From the NCBI GenBank assembly GCA_944989445.1, contig CALYLW010000493.1:135761-199760 (forward strand): a stretch of 64,000 nucleotides of DNA, given 5' to 3'. The stretch's first letter is position 1. Each line of letters starts with the position of its first letter. The notes under the pieces are model-generated. The model had not been told where the DNA came from, searched no databases, and saw only the letters and a program-made list of their open reading frames with translations. Positions 25,801 to 38,400 of the stretch are shown here, in pieces. The translations under genes were made by a program, and so were the position numbers. The stretch is from Ampullaceana balthica. Lineage: Eukaryota > Mollusca > Gastropoda > Lymnaeidae.

Positions 25801-26541
25801 ATCTGATAGTTTAAGGAATTTTATTTTAAAAAATGCCAAGCCACCATTGTGGGACGATTGGTTGTTCAAATTTGGTGAAAAATTAAATACAATGGATTTC
25901 TTTTGAGACTCTTAAAAAGATTCAAGCATTTAAAAAAAATTGCACTCTCACTTTTATTCTCATTCATTTCATTTTTTTTAAAAAAATGTTTTTGCATGGA
26001 ATGGCCTGAGAAGAAAAGGATTTGTAGAGCATTGGCTGGGGACCACTTCGTATTTACTGTTACATCATTAAATAGATCAATAAAATGCATTTTCTCAATC
26101 TTATAGATAATGGCCCTTGGCAATCAAGTTGGTCATATCTTTGTTTGGGATCTGGAAGTAGATGATCCTACTCAAACAAAGTAAGTAACTTTTTCTATTT
26201 AAACAAAATATATTTTAAAATCCCCATACTAGTTAACTGGACAAAGCAATTGAAGAAATATTTTAGTTAGCTACTATGTGCATTTGACTCTATCCTACTT
26301 TTTAATTATTGGTGTAGGTATTTAGTTGTTACAGATTTTTTTTAAATGTCATTGTTCCAAGAAGATACTTCTATCCTCCTGAACAACACACATTTTATAC
26401 TTCTTATTGAACAGATTCACAAAGTTGTCCCATCACAAGTGCAACTCAGCTATTCGACAAACTGCTTTCTCAAAAGATGGTAATGTTATGCTTGCAGTGA
26501 GTGATGATGGCAGTATATGGAGATGGGATCGAATCAAGTAA
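13874..26541 (+). CDS. EED: Polycomb protein EED (PRC2 WD40 subunit), complete, 12 exons
   Basis: EED reads H3K27me3 and activates the EZH2 methyltransferase in nuclear PRC2. Exons: 13874-13951, 19044-19187, 19559-19651, 20734-20799, 20993-21118, 21402-21483, 22754-22845, 23569-23702, 23913-24018, 24416-24574, 26107-26180, 26415-26541. Every junction is GT-AG, and the joined frame gives 426 residues (human 441). The seven-bladed WD40 propeller runs from about residue 70 to the end, with diagnostic stretches [58 protein letters not shown] and WYMRFS. The aromatic cage that binds trimethyl-lysine is kept: F82, Y133, W349, Y350 (human F97, Y148, W364, Y365). Exon 1 is assigned because its end, SGDEM, joins DDVSS in phase, like SGDENDD in human EED; its ATG has A at -3 and G at +4. 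Exon 1 is less certain (about 0.75) than exons 2-12. Confidence 0.96.
14043..14097. promoter_or_regulatory. Paired inverted YY1/PHO-type sites around a CACGTG E-box
   Basis: Two perfect 14-bp inverted arms (14050-14063 and 14076-14089) each contain the YY1 core-promoter motif AAGATGGCGGC. They flank a 12-nt spacer ending in the E-box CACGTG (14070-14075). The site lies about 100 bp inside EED intron 1. YY1 sites of this form usually sit just downstream of transcription starts. PHO, the fly YY1, is a Polycomb recruiter, so regulation of EED is an inference. Each arm also reads MAAKV on its own strand, followed by short frames, which I do not take as genes. Confidence 0.5.
14410..15462. repeat. 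Telomere-like degenerate array (CCCTAA/CCTATC units)
   Basis: About 1.05 kb of 6-bp and 12-bp units such as CCCTAAACCTAT and CCCTAAACCTAA; on the minus strand TTAGGGATAGGT and TTAGGGTTAGGT. TTAGGG is the animal telomere repeat. The minus-strand frames full of RFRD are by-products of the period, not proteins. It lies in EED intron 1. Confidence 0.9.
16100..18660 (-). pseudogene. Pogo/Tigger-type DDE transposase relic, split by a LINE
   Basis: On the minus strand, 18656-18250 reads [20 protein letters not shown], then [20 protein letters not shown] and [20 protein letters not shown]. These are the DDE_1 block around the second catalytic Asp and the region after it. A frameshift lies near 18490. 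The LINE (16667-18236) interrupts it after MYLNDP, and decayed sequence continues below 16654. The N-terminal half is missing. Confidence 0.75.
16667..18236 (-). mobile_element. LINE reverse transcriptase insertion with 13-bp target duplication
   Basis: Encodes the RT core in three overlapping frames. Visible blocks are [75 protein letters not shown] and the catalytic FADDLALI, then LTYGCESW and [10 protein letters not shown]. Two frameshifts (near 18040 and 17340) disable it. It is flanked by TGGGGTCATTTAG at 16654-16666 and 18237-18249. The 5' part (endonuclease) is missing. The ORF stop falls at the 3' terminus, with no poly-A tail. Confidence 0.85.
22049..22338. mobile_element. hAT-type MITE in EED intron 6
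   Basis: TIRs are CAGTGCTTCTCAAAA and TTTGAGAAGCACTG. Flanking 8-mers are atctgaag and atctaaag (7 of 8 identical). The interior contains ccgcggacc...ggtccgtgg, shared with 50179-50363. It has no frame of its own. Confidence 0.8.
25670..25775. repeat. 106-bp near-perfect palindrome
   Basis: Arms 25670-25721 and 25724-25775 (52 bp each) differ at two positions and are separated by only CA. A 15-bp direct repeat, tggagttgatagtga, lies at 25610-25624 and directly after the palindrome at 25776-25790, which suggests an insertion of 25625-25775. It lies in EED intron 10 and would form a long hairpin in the transcript. Confidence 0.9.
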
Positions 26542-26702
26542 CACAGTTGGCTCATTAGCTAAATCATGAGGGACTTTAATGACAGAACTCTAATTGATGC
26601 AATGACTGATCAATAACATGATCAATCCTCATATATAATGTAACCGCGAATATCAGGACAGATGAGTTTTATGATAGTAATTTTGTTTTTTTCTTTAATG
26701 AT

Positions 26703-26708
26703 AATAAA
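26703..26708 (+). terminator. Candidate EED polyadenylation signal
   Basis: AATAAA lies 162 bp after the EED stop codon and is the nearest canonical hexamer I noticed. No transcript evidence is available. Confidence 0.4.
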
Positions 26709-27338
26709 ATGTTTTTTACTTACACTGATGTAAATGTTTTGTTTTTTCCAAGACTATATTTATGTCTGTAACAGATCAGATTATGTCCTTGTAAAGTTAG
26801 CTGGCCTTAAGGCTAGAATAAACCCTGGGGGTCAAAATGTCTTACGCCAGACTATCCAGACTCTGTATCATGAGCAATTTTATGTTCTGAAAATTTATTG
26901 GGTGTTGATTCTTTTTGAGAAGCCCTTTTTTAAAATAAACACATCTCTTTTATAAGCACAAAAACTTGAATAATTGTCCCAAAAAAGGATTCAGTAACTA
27001 ATATTATAGTAGCATTTACTTAACACATTCAAATAAAAAGGTCACACCATTATAATGGAAGTGAAACAAAAAGTTTAATTTGACTTCATATAAAAATATG
27101 ATTATCATGTCCTAAATCTACAACTTCTTAAACAATGAAATTCTAGCTACAAAATAAACATTTAACCAACACTGATAAGTTGGATCAGATGTATGATTGC
27201 CACATTTGGTATAAGTATCCTGTAGTTGTTTTTTTTTATCAAGTTACTGGACATGTTCTTAGGAGTTCCTCACAGGATGTAGATGATGGCAGAAAATGTG
27301 GCGTTCCCAACACCTGTGGTTCTTATATGTATGCTGTG

Positions 27339-27383
27339 CTCATCCAAATCACATACGCGGTCATCCAAATCACATACGCGGTC
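27339..27383 (+). repeat. Two-copy 21-bp tandem repeat
   Basis: The unit catccaaatcacatacgcggt occurs twice head to tail. It is local and has no evident function. Confidence 0.7.
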
Positions 27384-29277
27384 ATAGATCACAATCTTAT
27401 CAAAAGTAAGGCCAAGAATGTTATAAAGATGCTTCATATGGGTTGAAACTCATAATGTAAAATGTAATAGCAATTATTGCCTATCACTTTTGAGATACAA
27501 ATTACTTGATTCACCAAAAAAAAAGCTGACTTCCCATGCCATGCAAGACTGGACAGGATGATTGACATTTCGGACCAGGACAAGCTATAACAAGACCTCC
27601 GTTGGTGCACCTTTCCTTGAAAATAAGTATTCAAAACATTGTGATGCAGGCTTATTGTGTAGGACAGGTGGGACCAAACTACATAAGTCTGTGGGCCACA
27701 GGGGGCCTGGTAAGTTTCATGAAACCCATGAGAACACTAATAATTAATGTTTTCCCTCATATTTTTCATAATTATTATTTTCATTCAAAGGTTTAAAATA
27801 ATTTTAATAATTACATTTGTTGTCTGCATAATAACATTTCAGTATGATTTTTTAAAAAAAATATTTGATTTAAATTTGTTGTATACAACTCTTGATAATA
27901 AATAGTAAAAGATTTTTAACAAATATGGAGCAAACAGGTTCACTCAGGAAACAAAATTCACAGGAAAATAACTTTTCTCTACTTTTCATAAGAATAATTT
28001 AATTAAATATATAAATTATAAACATACACAAAATGTGGGTCAACGTGCATGATAAAAATTAATCCAAAAACAAGTATGTGTTGCCATCAATGTGATTTTT
28101 AGAATTTCAAAAGTAATCTCAGGCCTCATAATTTGAAAAAGTTTGTCAAGAATTGTGAGCGGTTGAACATGTCACATTATCATTAAGTGTTATAATTTGA
28201 GAAAGTGTTCAGTTATTGACATGTGCATTGTAATACACCAAACGGGTTCCCACTCGAATTCTATAAAATCTAATTATTTTTAAGTGCTAATTTACCTTAT
28301 TTTACTTTAATGTAAGCTATGTGATAAAATACCAAAAGAATTAGATATCAATTAAGGCTCATTAGTGCATGGTCAATTTTAGTTATCTGATCTTATGCAT
28401 TCAGAAAATACAAGGAATGAATGTGTTTAAATTTGAAATTATATCTCATTCAAGCTATAAAGAAATGAAATCGACAATTTGCTGTAACCCTAAAGATCTT
28501 TCTTTCCATGTATAAAACTTTATTAAATGCCAACTGGTATTAAAAAAATTTGAATTTATATTGTTAAAATCTGTTTTATAACATTTTGGTGTTCCAACAT
28601 TTTTTTACACTGCTTTCATTTTTCTTTTTCTTTCATTTATTTTCTAGTTTTTTTCTTATTACAACTCTAAAATTAGAAGAGCTCTATAATTTTTTTTAAG
28701 AATCTGTCAAATTCGGGTCAGAAAGACTTGCCCTTTTGTACAGCCTAACTTGTTATACACGTGGCACTGGACAAACTTCATCTAATTTTGTGACAGAATT
28801 TGTAGTTTGAGATTTGAAAAAGCTTTGATTGATTTAGGAACTAACTCCTGAATATTTTCATAATTATTTCTATCACATAGTTTTGCAAGACATTTTTTAA
28901 AATAATGTATTCAAATTATAAAGGTCTTGTAACTGATACAAAACAAATACAAAATATTTTAAGAAAAACAAACCTTTTTTTTTCATTCTCACATATACTT
29001 TATTAAACTGATGTTCTAAAATATATAGATTTACAGTTACCTGGTATATTTTATATCAGTGGATATATACACATTCCATTCAATAATTATTTAAATATAA
29101 TTAATTCATGTTCCATTAAAATTTTCAGTTGTTCCAACTGTTGTTCTTAGCACATAATTTGAAACATGGCTTTCATATGTTCATAATATTTTTTAAATGC
29201 CCTTTTATATCTGGTTACTGATACAACATTCATTTTTAAGTGAATTATATAATTAAACATACTTGCTAGTCAAACTT

Positions 29278-29283
29278 TTTATT
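29278..29283 (-). terminator. Candidate IDE polyadenylation signal
   Basis: AATAAA on the minus strand, about 140 bp past the IDE stop. Another copy is at 28999-29004. Which one is used cannot be told from sequence. Confidence 0.35.
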
Positions 29284-29423
29284 TTAAATGACTCATCATT
29301 CATCCATTTTAAAACCAAATGAACCCATAAATGTAGCTGAGATTAAAAGATTATTCAATAAAGTTTATAATTAAAAAGTCGGTGTAATTTTGTAATAGAA
29401 TTTACAAAATTTAAGTCTTCCTT

Positions 29424-32400
29424 TCAAAGTTTTGATTTAGCCAAGGTGACCTCAATAAACGGTTTTGGCAGAGGATACAGTCCAAGATCCCGTTTGAATT
29501 CCATTACATCAGTTACTATAACTGGCTGGAAAAAAAATGTTATAGCATATTTAATTAAGTAAAACAAATTTGGTTTGGCATTTATATTGAATAACAAAAT
29601 ATATTCCAACCAGGGTTGCGGATATTAACTATTAATTTCTCTATTAAAATTTTTTTTAACTATTAATCGACCCACCACTTATAAATGTACTGGAAGTCAA
29701 AAATTAAAATATTTCGGCGGAAAAATATAAACTAATTTCCGGACGATTTCACAAACATTTTGGTTTTAAACTATTTACTGACGTGAATGTTCAAAATGTT
29801 GATAAAGGTTATAGTGTCCATTGAGAGTAATCGTTTGCCTACCATGCAATGTTCCCTCTAAGTCTAAGCTTCATTGGTCCGTGTGCAAAGTTTTTAAAAA
29901 AAATTGTGTGCAAAGTTGCACAACGTCCATTTTTTGTGCAATATTTTACAAAATTTGCTGTGCGGTTATTCTAAACTCCTGCCATTGTCAATAAGACCCG
30001 GTCATCACTTGAACCAAATAATGTCAATACACTTGTCTGTTTGCGTTGTTGGTTAAAAGATGTCATATAAAGAAGACATTCCAGTGTTAGTTTGATTTTT
30101 TTCGAAAGTACATTTAATAAATGTTACTTAGGACACCATAAATTTCAATTTTTGGCTTTAATTTAAATTAACGATTAATTAATAGTTAATTTTTCAGAAG
30201 TTAACAATGAAATTTAAATTAATCGTTAACAGCCCTAATCTAGCGTGAAGCTTCAAGTAAAAGTTTGTGATCAGGTTATAGTCTCTTATATCTTTAAGAA
30301 TTATTCTGTTTAAAACAACTGGCCTGTAATTTTTTCTACATCTATGAAAATCCCAGTTGCTGAAAGTTGTGTGCTTTCATGTTCATTCTCCATTTGAAAT
30401 AAGTATCCACATACTAAACATATCACTTAACACAAAAATTATAATAGTTTTTCTGTGTGGCCCTGGGTTAAAACAATATAACAATATAAACAATAATATC
30501 AAAATTGTTAGTTAGCACTAAGCTGATTTAAGTTAAAACTATAAAAAATATACCTGAAGTTTTTTTCCAACTCTCAAAAAAAATATACTAAGACTGACTT
30601 TCAACTTCATCACAACTACCCTTGCCACACTGGATAATTTAATCAACTAAACACTTTTCTTACCATAGGTAGCTCAGGTGCAGGTATAAATCCATCACTG
30701 CCTTCACAATCATTCTTTTCAGCATCTCTACCAACATTGTTTGCGTCAGAATTTTGTGGAACTTCGGACAAAACATGTACTGATAGCTTGTGTCGCTGTG
30801 GGGCATTCAATGCTATCTTTTCCTATTGATAAAAAAAAGTATAAATATTTTCAATAATGATTCAAAAAGTCTTTAAAATGTAAGAGAACTATACTAATGC
30901 TCTTTTTTTCCACTATGACAAAAGTTGTACTAATATTATCACAAGCATTTATGTTATTAAAGTTAAAATATGTCGAATGTATAAAACAAGGAACAAGAGG
31001 GAGACAAGGAGATAACAGCACAATGAAACAACTTCACTTAGGGGTGACAAATTATTTTGGACTATAAATACTATAAAAATGTTGTTAAGAATTTTTTACT
31101 TTTCAAATTTAGTGTCTCTTAGTTATTTTTGGGCCTAAGATTTAACAATGTACTCTTGCAGGATTAAACAATAAGTAAAAAAAAATGTTATTGTAGTACA
31201 TCAAAATAAAAGTGGTTAACTGTTAAATATTGCAGTGTCCACACTGTGAAACTTTTATAAATTCCTTGCATAAGTATCAAAGACTAAATTTCCCCAAATA
31301 ATAATCAAAATTTGGAAACACTGGTCAAATTTTGAATCTTTAAAATTGTCTTGTAAGTTACAATTAGTTGATTATGAAAATAGCAGATTTTTTCCTCAAT
31401 GAGGAGGAAGGGTTGTTAATAGTAATAATAACCCCCTTTCCAGTCCATGACGGACTATGGGGCATGTGAAGTAGCTAGCGTCCACAAGTTTTATTTAGCC
31501 ACCACTAACGAGCAAGGGATTGTGTGGCTAGCACAATGCCCAGGGCCTTGCCAACACCGAGAATAGAACCCGTGACTCCCTTCTGTCTCGGTTCGGCAGT
31601 CCAGCGTGCTACCACTAGACCAACCCGGCCCTAATTAATTAAAAACAAGTAATAAAAACTCGAAAGAGTATTTAAACGCAATTTCCAACAAAGAATTTCC
31701 GATATGATGCGCACCGCGAAACAATCTAACATTAACACTCACAAAGCGGGGAAACCCCATTAACTATCATTCTAGATTACATTAAAAGTCATTTCAAATC
31801 AATAATTCTGAAACTAAACAAAACAATTGTTATCTACAAATTGCTGCTAAAATTACGAAAGTTAAACGAAAAAAGATTTTTCAAAAATTCCTTCTCCAAC
31901 ATTGTTCTAAATTTTATTAGCTTTCGTTTGGCGTTTGTTTCAACCCGATAGATGTTATTGTTGACAAGAAATTGACAAAATACTGATATTTTTTAGTATT
32001 TATTATTTTCCAGGAAATCCAGTAAACCTTTTCGGTATTTTTTTTGCCCCGTACACATCCTAGGGTCCTCCTTAACATATTTGCAAAAGACCCGAACCCT
32101 ATCAGGTATGGTTCAAAGCTCGAACAGACAGGCCGGACATATCATATATATAAAGGCAATTTTTCCAAAAGGAAATTGCGTTAAAAAACAGAGATATTTA
32201 AAAATGTATGAGTTCAACAGGTGAAAGCTAATGAAATCATTACCATTTTCAGCATTTTGTAATGAAATAAATGATCAAATTGAAAATTATAAACTAATTA
32301 AATTTTAATTTGCACAAACCTTATAGAATTTTAACAAATCATCCTTTGTCAATTTCTGTAGATAGGTAACCTCAATATTATCTGAAATAACAAAATTTAA

Positions 32401-35400
32401 TAGTCCTAGTCAATAAACTTAGTGCAAATAAAACTGTACAAGTTAAGATGTTCAAATGATTACCAAATTCACTGAATTCAGTTTTTTTAAACATCTTGAA
32501 AAGTAATGTTTTAAAAGATTGCCATTCCCCATAACTTTTCTACTCAGCACCAAAGTTTAGGGTAAAAAGGTATATTATACACAAAGTAAAATATCGGTAG
32601 CACCCCACACAATTGACTCTCTGCTCGCTAAGTTTTACAATTTTAATATCTTACTTTTCCTGGTTTTTTTTGTTTGCTAAAGAAGGCTAATTACCAACAA
32701 ATTCATCATTTTGTTGTGAAACCTGAAACTCAGGTTTCCATCTACTTTGTTTGAATAATTTATTTCTTCCTACCTTGATTTCAATAATCCTCTATTTTAT
32801 CATTTTATATTGTACTTAGGAGGAAAACATTCCTCTAACTCTATAAGATGCAACTGGATGTTTTTTTTCTGGTAGAAAAATACACTGGTACACACACACA
32901 CAATTAAATCCCTTCCCTGATTGCTTATGTTTTTATAAACATTTTTAGTATGAACTTACTGCCTTCAGCTAAATGGCATTCAACATTCTAAATGACAATT
33001 ACATTATTATTATTTTTTTTAAAGTAAGATCAGACTTACCTCTATCAAAGTTATAAAAACTTGAGATGATTTCTGTCCAATATTTATTGTTTTGTTGAAC
33101 CAGTTTTTTGGGTTTCTCAAGACGCTTTGATGACAAGGCCGTAACATGTTTATTGAATTCCTCTTCAGGCATGTTTTGTAGAATCTCCTAATTCAACATA
33201 CATAATTCCCGTAATGGATGTAATGCTTCTTGGATGTAATGCTGATTTGTTCAATAGTGCGCACCAAAAATTACTGCACCAAAGATAACTCTTTTCGAAC
33301 GTTCCGCATAAAATTGTTCAATATGATAATAAATGAACCAAATAAAAATAAATTAAATAAATGAAAGTTCTGTATTAATTTATTTTTTAATCTGATGTGT
33401 ATTTATTTTGAAAACTTCTGTCATTTTTGACGGGTGATACGCTAGTAAACAATAATAATCAGAATGGCGTGTTCATTATGTAATATAGAATATAGGGCGC
33501 AATAATCTTCTGCATAGGAGGAGCCATTAAATAAAAAAATAAATAATTTTAAAATATTGAATAATTTAAATTCCACTGTCAAATATATTTCTTTAAAATG
33601 TTTCCGTTTTACTTACTTCTACTTTCTGTATAAAGGCTTCAATTCTGCCTTCAACAAATTGAGGTGATTTTGATGACTGGACAATAACTCTCAATCCCTG
33701 GACTCCTTTGGATCTTCTCACACCACTAAATACAATATAACCTGTTGATCAAAGGTCAATAAATCAGTACCAATTCCCTGTCAGGGATAACAAATATTCT
33801 GCACGCCCAATGAATTACATTGATTAAAATTAGTTGTGATTAACCATCACACCCTGAAGGAGAAAAAGACCCACATGAATTAATAAAATGGGAAACTATT
33901 TGGAGTATGTCTTTCCATCCACAAAAGTGTCAAATGTTAAGAGTAACAAAGAAAAAGAAACACATAAATTCAAAATATTTCATTCATGGAAAACAACTAG
34001 TCCAAACTAAAGATGCAAAATACTTAGGAGTAATAATAAATGAGAAATTATCATGGAATCCCCATGTCAATGAAGTAATTTTAAAATATAAAAAAATAAA
34101 CTTAGGCTATATAAAGAGAAACTTTTACAGATGTAATAGTAATAAGAATATAAAAATAAAATGCTACCTCACTTTGGTGAGACCTGTATTAGAATATTCA
34201 TCTTCTGAATGGGACCCATCCACCAAAGAAAACATTGATAAACTAGATCAAATTCAAAAAAGAGCTGCCAGATTCATTACTGGAGAATATTCAAAACTGA
34301 CAAGAATAACACCATTAGTTAAATCATTAAACCTTGAAGCACTAGAGGGTAGAAGAACAAAAAGCAAAGTAGTAATAATACATAAGGCAATTAATTCTAA
34401 CTTGGAAATAAAACACAAAGATAACCTAATACAACCCTTAGTTAGACATGGGGATAAAAACACTCTTGCAATAACAAACACATTACAAATTCTCATTCTT
34501 CCCGTCTGGACGTGGAATGGGTTGCCTGAGGAAACCAGGAAAGCCTACGCTTTGTCAACATTTAAAACTCTAATAAAAATCAGATGAGCCCTGTTTGTGA
34601 ACATTACTGGCAACTTTACTGGAAACTTTGTGCATAAGATCAACATTATTTAATTAATCATCTGTTACTGAGGAACTGTGAGCCAGTCATCAGGTAAAGA
34701 GGCATACTTAACCAAACAGTTGTCTTTTTTAAACTGTAGTCATAGATATGTTCATATTAATATATAATGTAATAATAATAGCCAATGGTTGATACATAAA
34801 AAGTTTTTAGAATGTTTATCATAAATTAAAATAAATATAAATATGTGTAGGTCTTGATCACAAATATTAAAAACTGGCACCAACTATTACTCTAGTCAGT
34901 TAATGTTTGCACCATGACCACTAGATTTCATGTTGTGAAAAAAAAATTAAAAAAAAATATTTTTTTTTAAAAAGACTGAAATTGTATAACAATAATTTGA
35001 AATGCCCAAATGGAATCAACCCTAATAGACAATTCTCCCTTTTCCCCACGGCAGACCAAACTAATGTTTTTCCCCTCTCTCTATGTGACAAAAAACTAAA
35101 GACTGAGGCTAAGGGTTGTTTTTAATGACTAGTAAATGAAAATCTATGTCTAATACATTTAGATGTATAAATCAGACTTGGAATTGTTCCTATATGAGCT
35201 TCATATATTTAAAACAGACTTCATAACAGTTGATATGTAGCTTCTGCCACTGCTGCTATATTTTGTTCATCCCAGAGGTTATTTTCATAAGCTTTACTTG
35301 TCTTTTAAAGAAATGCATCCGCTGTACTCTTTATTCGGCCCCAATTTCATAAGTGAACTGCCATTTTCATTAATAATTAAATTTGAACTATTTCATTGTT

Positions 35401-38400
35401 CAAAATCTTAGCCCAAGCTATGAAGATATCCAAATATTACTGTGCTGCACTCCTATAGAAGCAGAGGAAGCTGATGCAAGGTGCTAAGAAAATGAAAGTA
35501 AGAGAAATATCTGTACAATATGAGTAACAGTAATTGGTCAAGCTAAATGGTCAGGCCACACACTACTGTGTTGACATTTCGGAAAGCATTGAAATACATG
35601 TAATAAGACACATGACCAAGTTCTAAACAAAATTTATTTCACAACAGTACATAGTTTCCCCCCACATTAATATAATGTATGCATTAAAGTACATACCAAG
35701 CTGCTCTTTGGTCCTGAGAATGTCAAAGCATGGCTCGCTGATAACCTAAATTTTCAATATTAAAAATAACAGAAATACAGTTGACCGATTATTTAGTGCA
35801 TGATTTTTCATTTCTTGAATAAAGAATCTTTTCTCATGTTATTTTCATTCCCTCATGGTAAAATGTCAAATAACCATATCATGAATCAAACCATTAACAC
35901 ATTTTTTAATGATATTGATCCACAAACACAAAAAGAGAAAAAAAATGTTGTAGTTTCAGTAATTTAAATACCTATTGCAAAAATGTGATTCACCAAAAAT
36001 ACATTAATCAGTTTCAGTACAATCTATTTAATAATAATATATATTTCCCCAAAGCGAGTATGTGCAAACAAGCATGACGAATGACCCTCACTGGAGTCGA
36101 CCGATCACACTAATCACAGTTTAAAGTAGGCAACAATGGTTCTTGCAATCACTTGCATTGTTCCTTCACAGAATAACATGTGATGCGTAGTGTAGTGGTT
36201 ATCACGTCCGCCTTACACGTTGAAGGTCCTGGGTTCAAGCCCCAGCATCAACATTTTTTAATTTTAAAAAATGTGTGTTTGTGCCCGTTCGTTTCAGCCT
36301 TTTTTGTGAACATGGGTTCGCTAGGGTCGGCCAATCACAGTTTATGGTTGGCAAGCTAGGGTGGTGAAGGGTGCGAATGTCTCAAGGCCAACAATGAATC
36401 GGTGGTTCACCGGCGTTCACTCGCGTTGTTTTGATTTCTTCGTGCTGTAGTTTAGTGTCCGTTCTTTCCCCCCTCTTTATTTGCACTATCCAAGAGCAAA
36501 TCTGCGGTGTATGCTACGCCGTGAGGTGTATGTAGCTAGTTATAATTGCTCAAATGTTTCTTTGAGATTTCCACTCAAATATAACCAAAAAAATTATTTC
36601 GAAGCCCTTTTAATTTCATTTTTTTATAAAGTACTATAAATAAACTAACCTGACAGAACAGCTCCAGTAGAATATTGCTTTCAGTATTCTGTTGTCCACA
36701 CTGGTAGTAAACTTCAATGCTAGAGCTTTCATGGACAACATTCTTTTGTTTATGCAGAAAGTAGCAGCCTGAGACAATAAACAAACAATAGTATAATAAA
36801 AGTTTTCTTAAAGCGGGAATTGAAATGACTGATTTAAAAATATTCTAATAAAGTCACTGATGTAAATAAGTAAGGGTATTGAATTAAAACTATATATAGA
36901 TTTCTTAGATAAAGTGTAAATAAGAACTATTCACTCGCACATATTCCTATATTAAAATGTATTAAATTTCAAAGAAAGAGGATTAATTACAAGGTTATTG
37001 TGGATAAAACAATGGCTATTGCCTTCTAATAAGAATTATGGTTTCCCTTTTTACATAATTGCAAAGAGAAAGCAAAAAGACAAGTTACCAAATTCTGAGA
37101 CCTATTTATTAATTTTCAACCTTTCTTTTTTTAATTGTAATTGACAATAAGTATATCTTTATTTTGCAGATTTTTAAAATTATCTAGTGTAATTTAATGT
37201 ATGTCTAAATCCTGGGCTCTCTGATAATGGCAAACAATATTTATTTCAAGTTGTGAAAAAAGGTTATAAATTCCCATAATTATTAATGTGATTTTTTGTT
37301 TTCTAATATATTCTTATCTTGTCTCTTCCATGTAACACTCCTCAGTTGGGACAAATTAGCATTATCAACAGACAATATAATTTTTTTTTCAAGTAATAAT
37401 ATGAACAGCTGAAGACTTTCCTTATCTTTAATCAAATATTCTCAGTTTCCCTGTTGTCTTGGTGACAGATTTGAGAGAGCAACTAAAAAAAAATTATTTC
37501 CTCCTATTCCTTAAAGTTACAATAGTGGCATTTTGGAATATCCCCTCAGTTGCAGTGTCAGCCAAAAAACACTGACAATTTTTTATTCACAGCTTTAACA
37601 AAACAAAATAGTTCATGTAATTTCAATATTTTGTTTAGCTTTATTAGCCACATTATACCATTTTTATCATCTTGGTATTTGTAGCGGACTTCTGAGCATC
37701 CTTTTCTTTAACCCTTATCTTTTCTCTTATTCAAAAGGTAGATTTTGTATATTTCATGTAAGTTTAAATTATTGTGTTTTATGTGCATTATGTGCATTGT
37801 TATACAAATTTTTGACTATAATCTTACACAAATATTTTGTTTACATGAATTTTATTTTAATAAAAAATAAGGCAGCATCAATTTTAAATTTGAGATGAAG
37901 TTATCTAAATAGATGTGTTGCAAACGACAACCTTGAATATGCTTACAACACATAAAAAGGGCATACAATATTTTTATAAACATAGCCAACAGTTTGATTA
38001 GTTGTTAACTTCAAAATGATAATAAAGGGGTGAGACTCCAATCAAGCCAGTTAAAAAGGAAGTACAATGTAATTAAATAGTACATGTATATGGCTCTAGT
38101 CTGAGAAAAGGGGCATAATTCTTTTTCTGTACCAATATGTCTGCCAGAGTCAAACTCATTCCTGATTACGGGACCTTAATCCTCGTTAACTTCTTTTCCC
38201 CTTCAGTGTCCCTCCCTATTGCCTTTATAAACATATCTCTCCCTCCTGCTCCATTACTTTCTGGTTGATGTCCACTTGGATTTTACATTAAAGCTAAGTT
38301 TTCCACTTTCTAACTTCATTTTGTTTTTGTTGGTTAGGTTCTTGTGAATATTTTGATTAAAAAAACCTTAAAACAGAGATTACAGAAGTAAAATGTCCCT

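Larger units (their letters stand above)
26542..29423. other. Convergent region between EED and IDE 3' ends
   Basis: Contains the two 3' untranslated regions. The short frames here have no recognisable similarity. I see no gene or well-delimited transposon. Confidence 0.6.

Noticed and set aside
25503..25906. Similar short frames on both strands (MSLTGxNKTxLFCYVL)
   Set aside because: Both are read from the arms of the 106-bp palindrome; they are not a gene pair.
27180..27800. Overlapping short frames in the EED-IDE gap as a small gene
   Set aside because: No similarity recognised. They fit random open stretches and probable 3' untranslated sequence.
36181..36253. A functional tRNA-Val gene
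   Set aside because: Acceptor and anticodon stems are defective, so I kept it only as a tRNA-like sequence.
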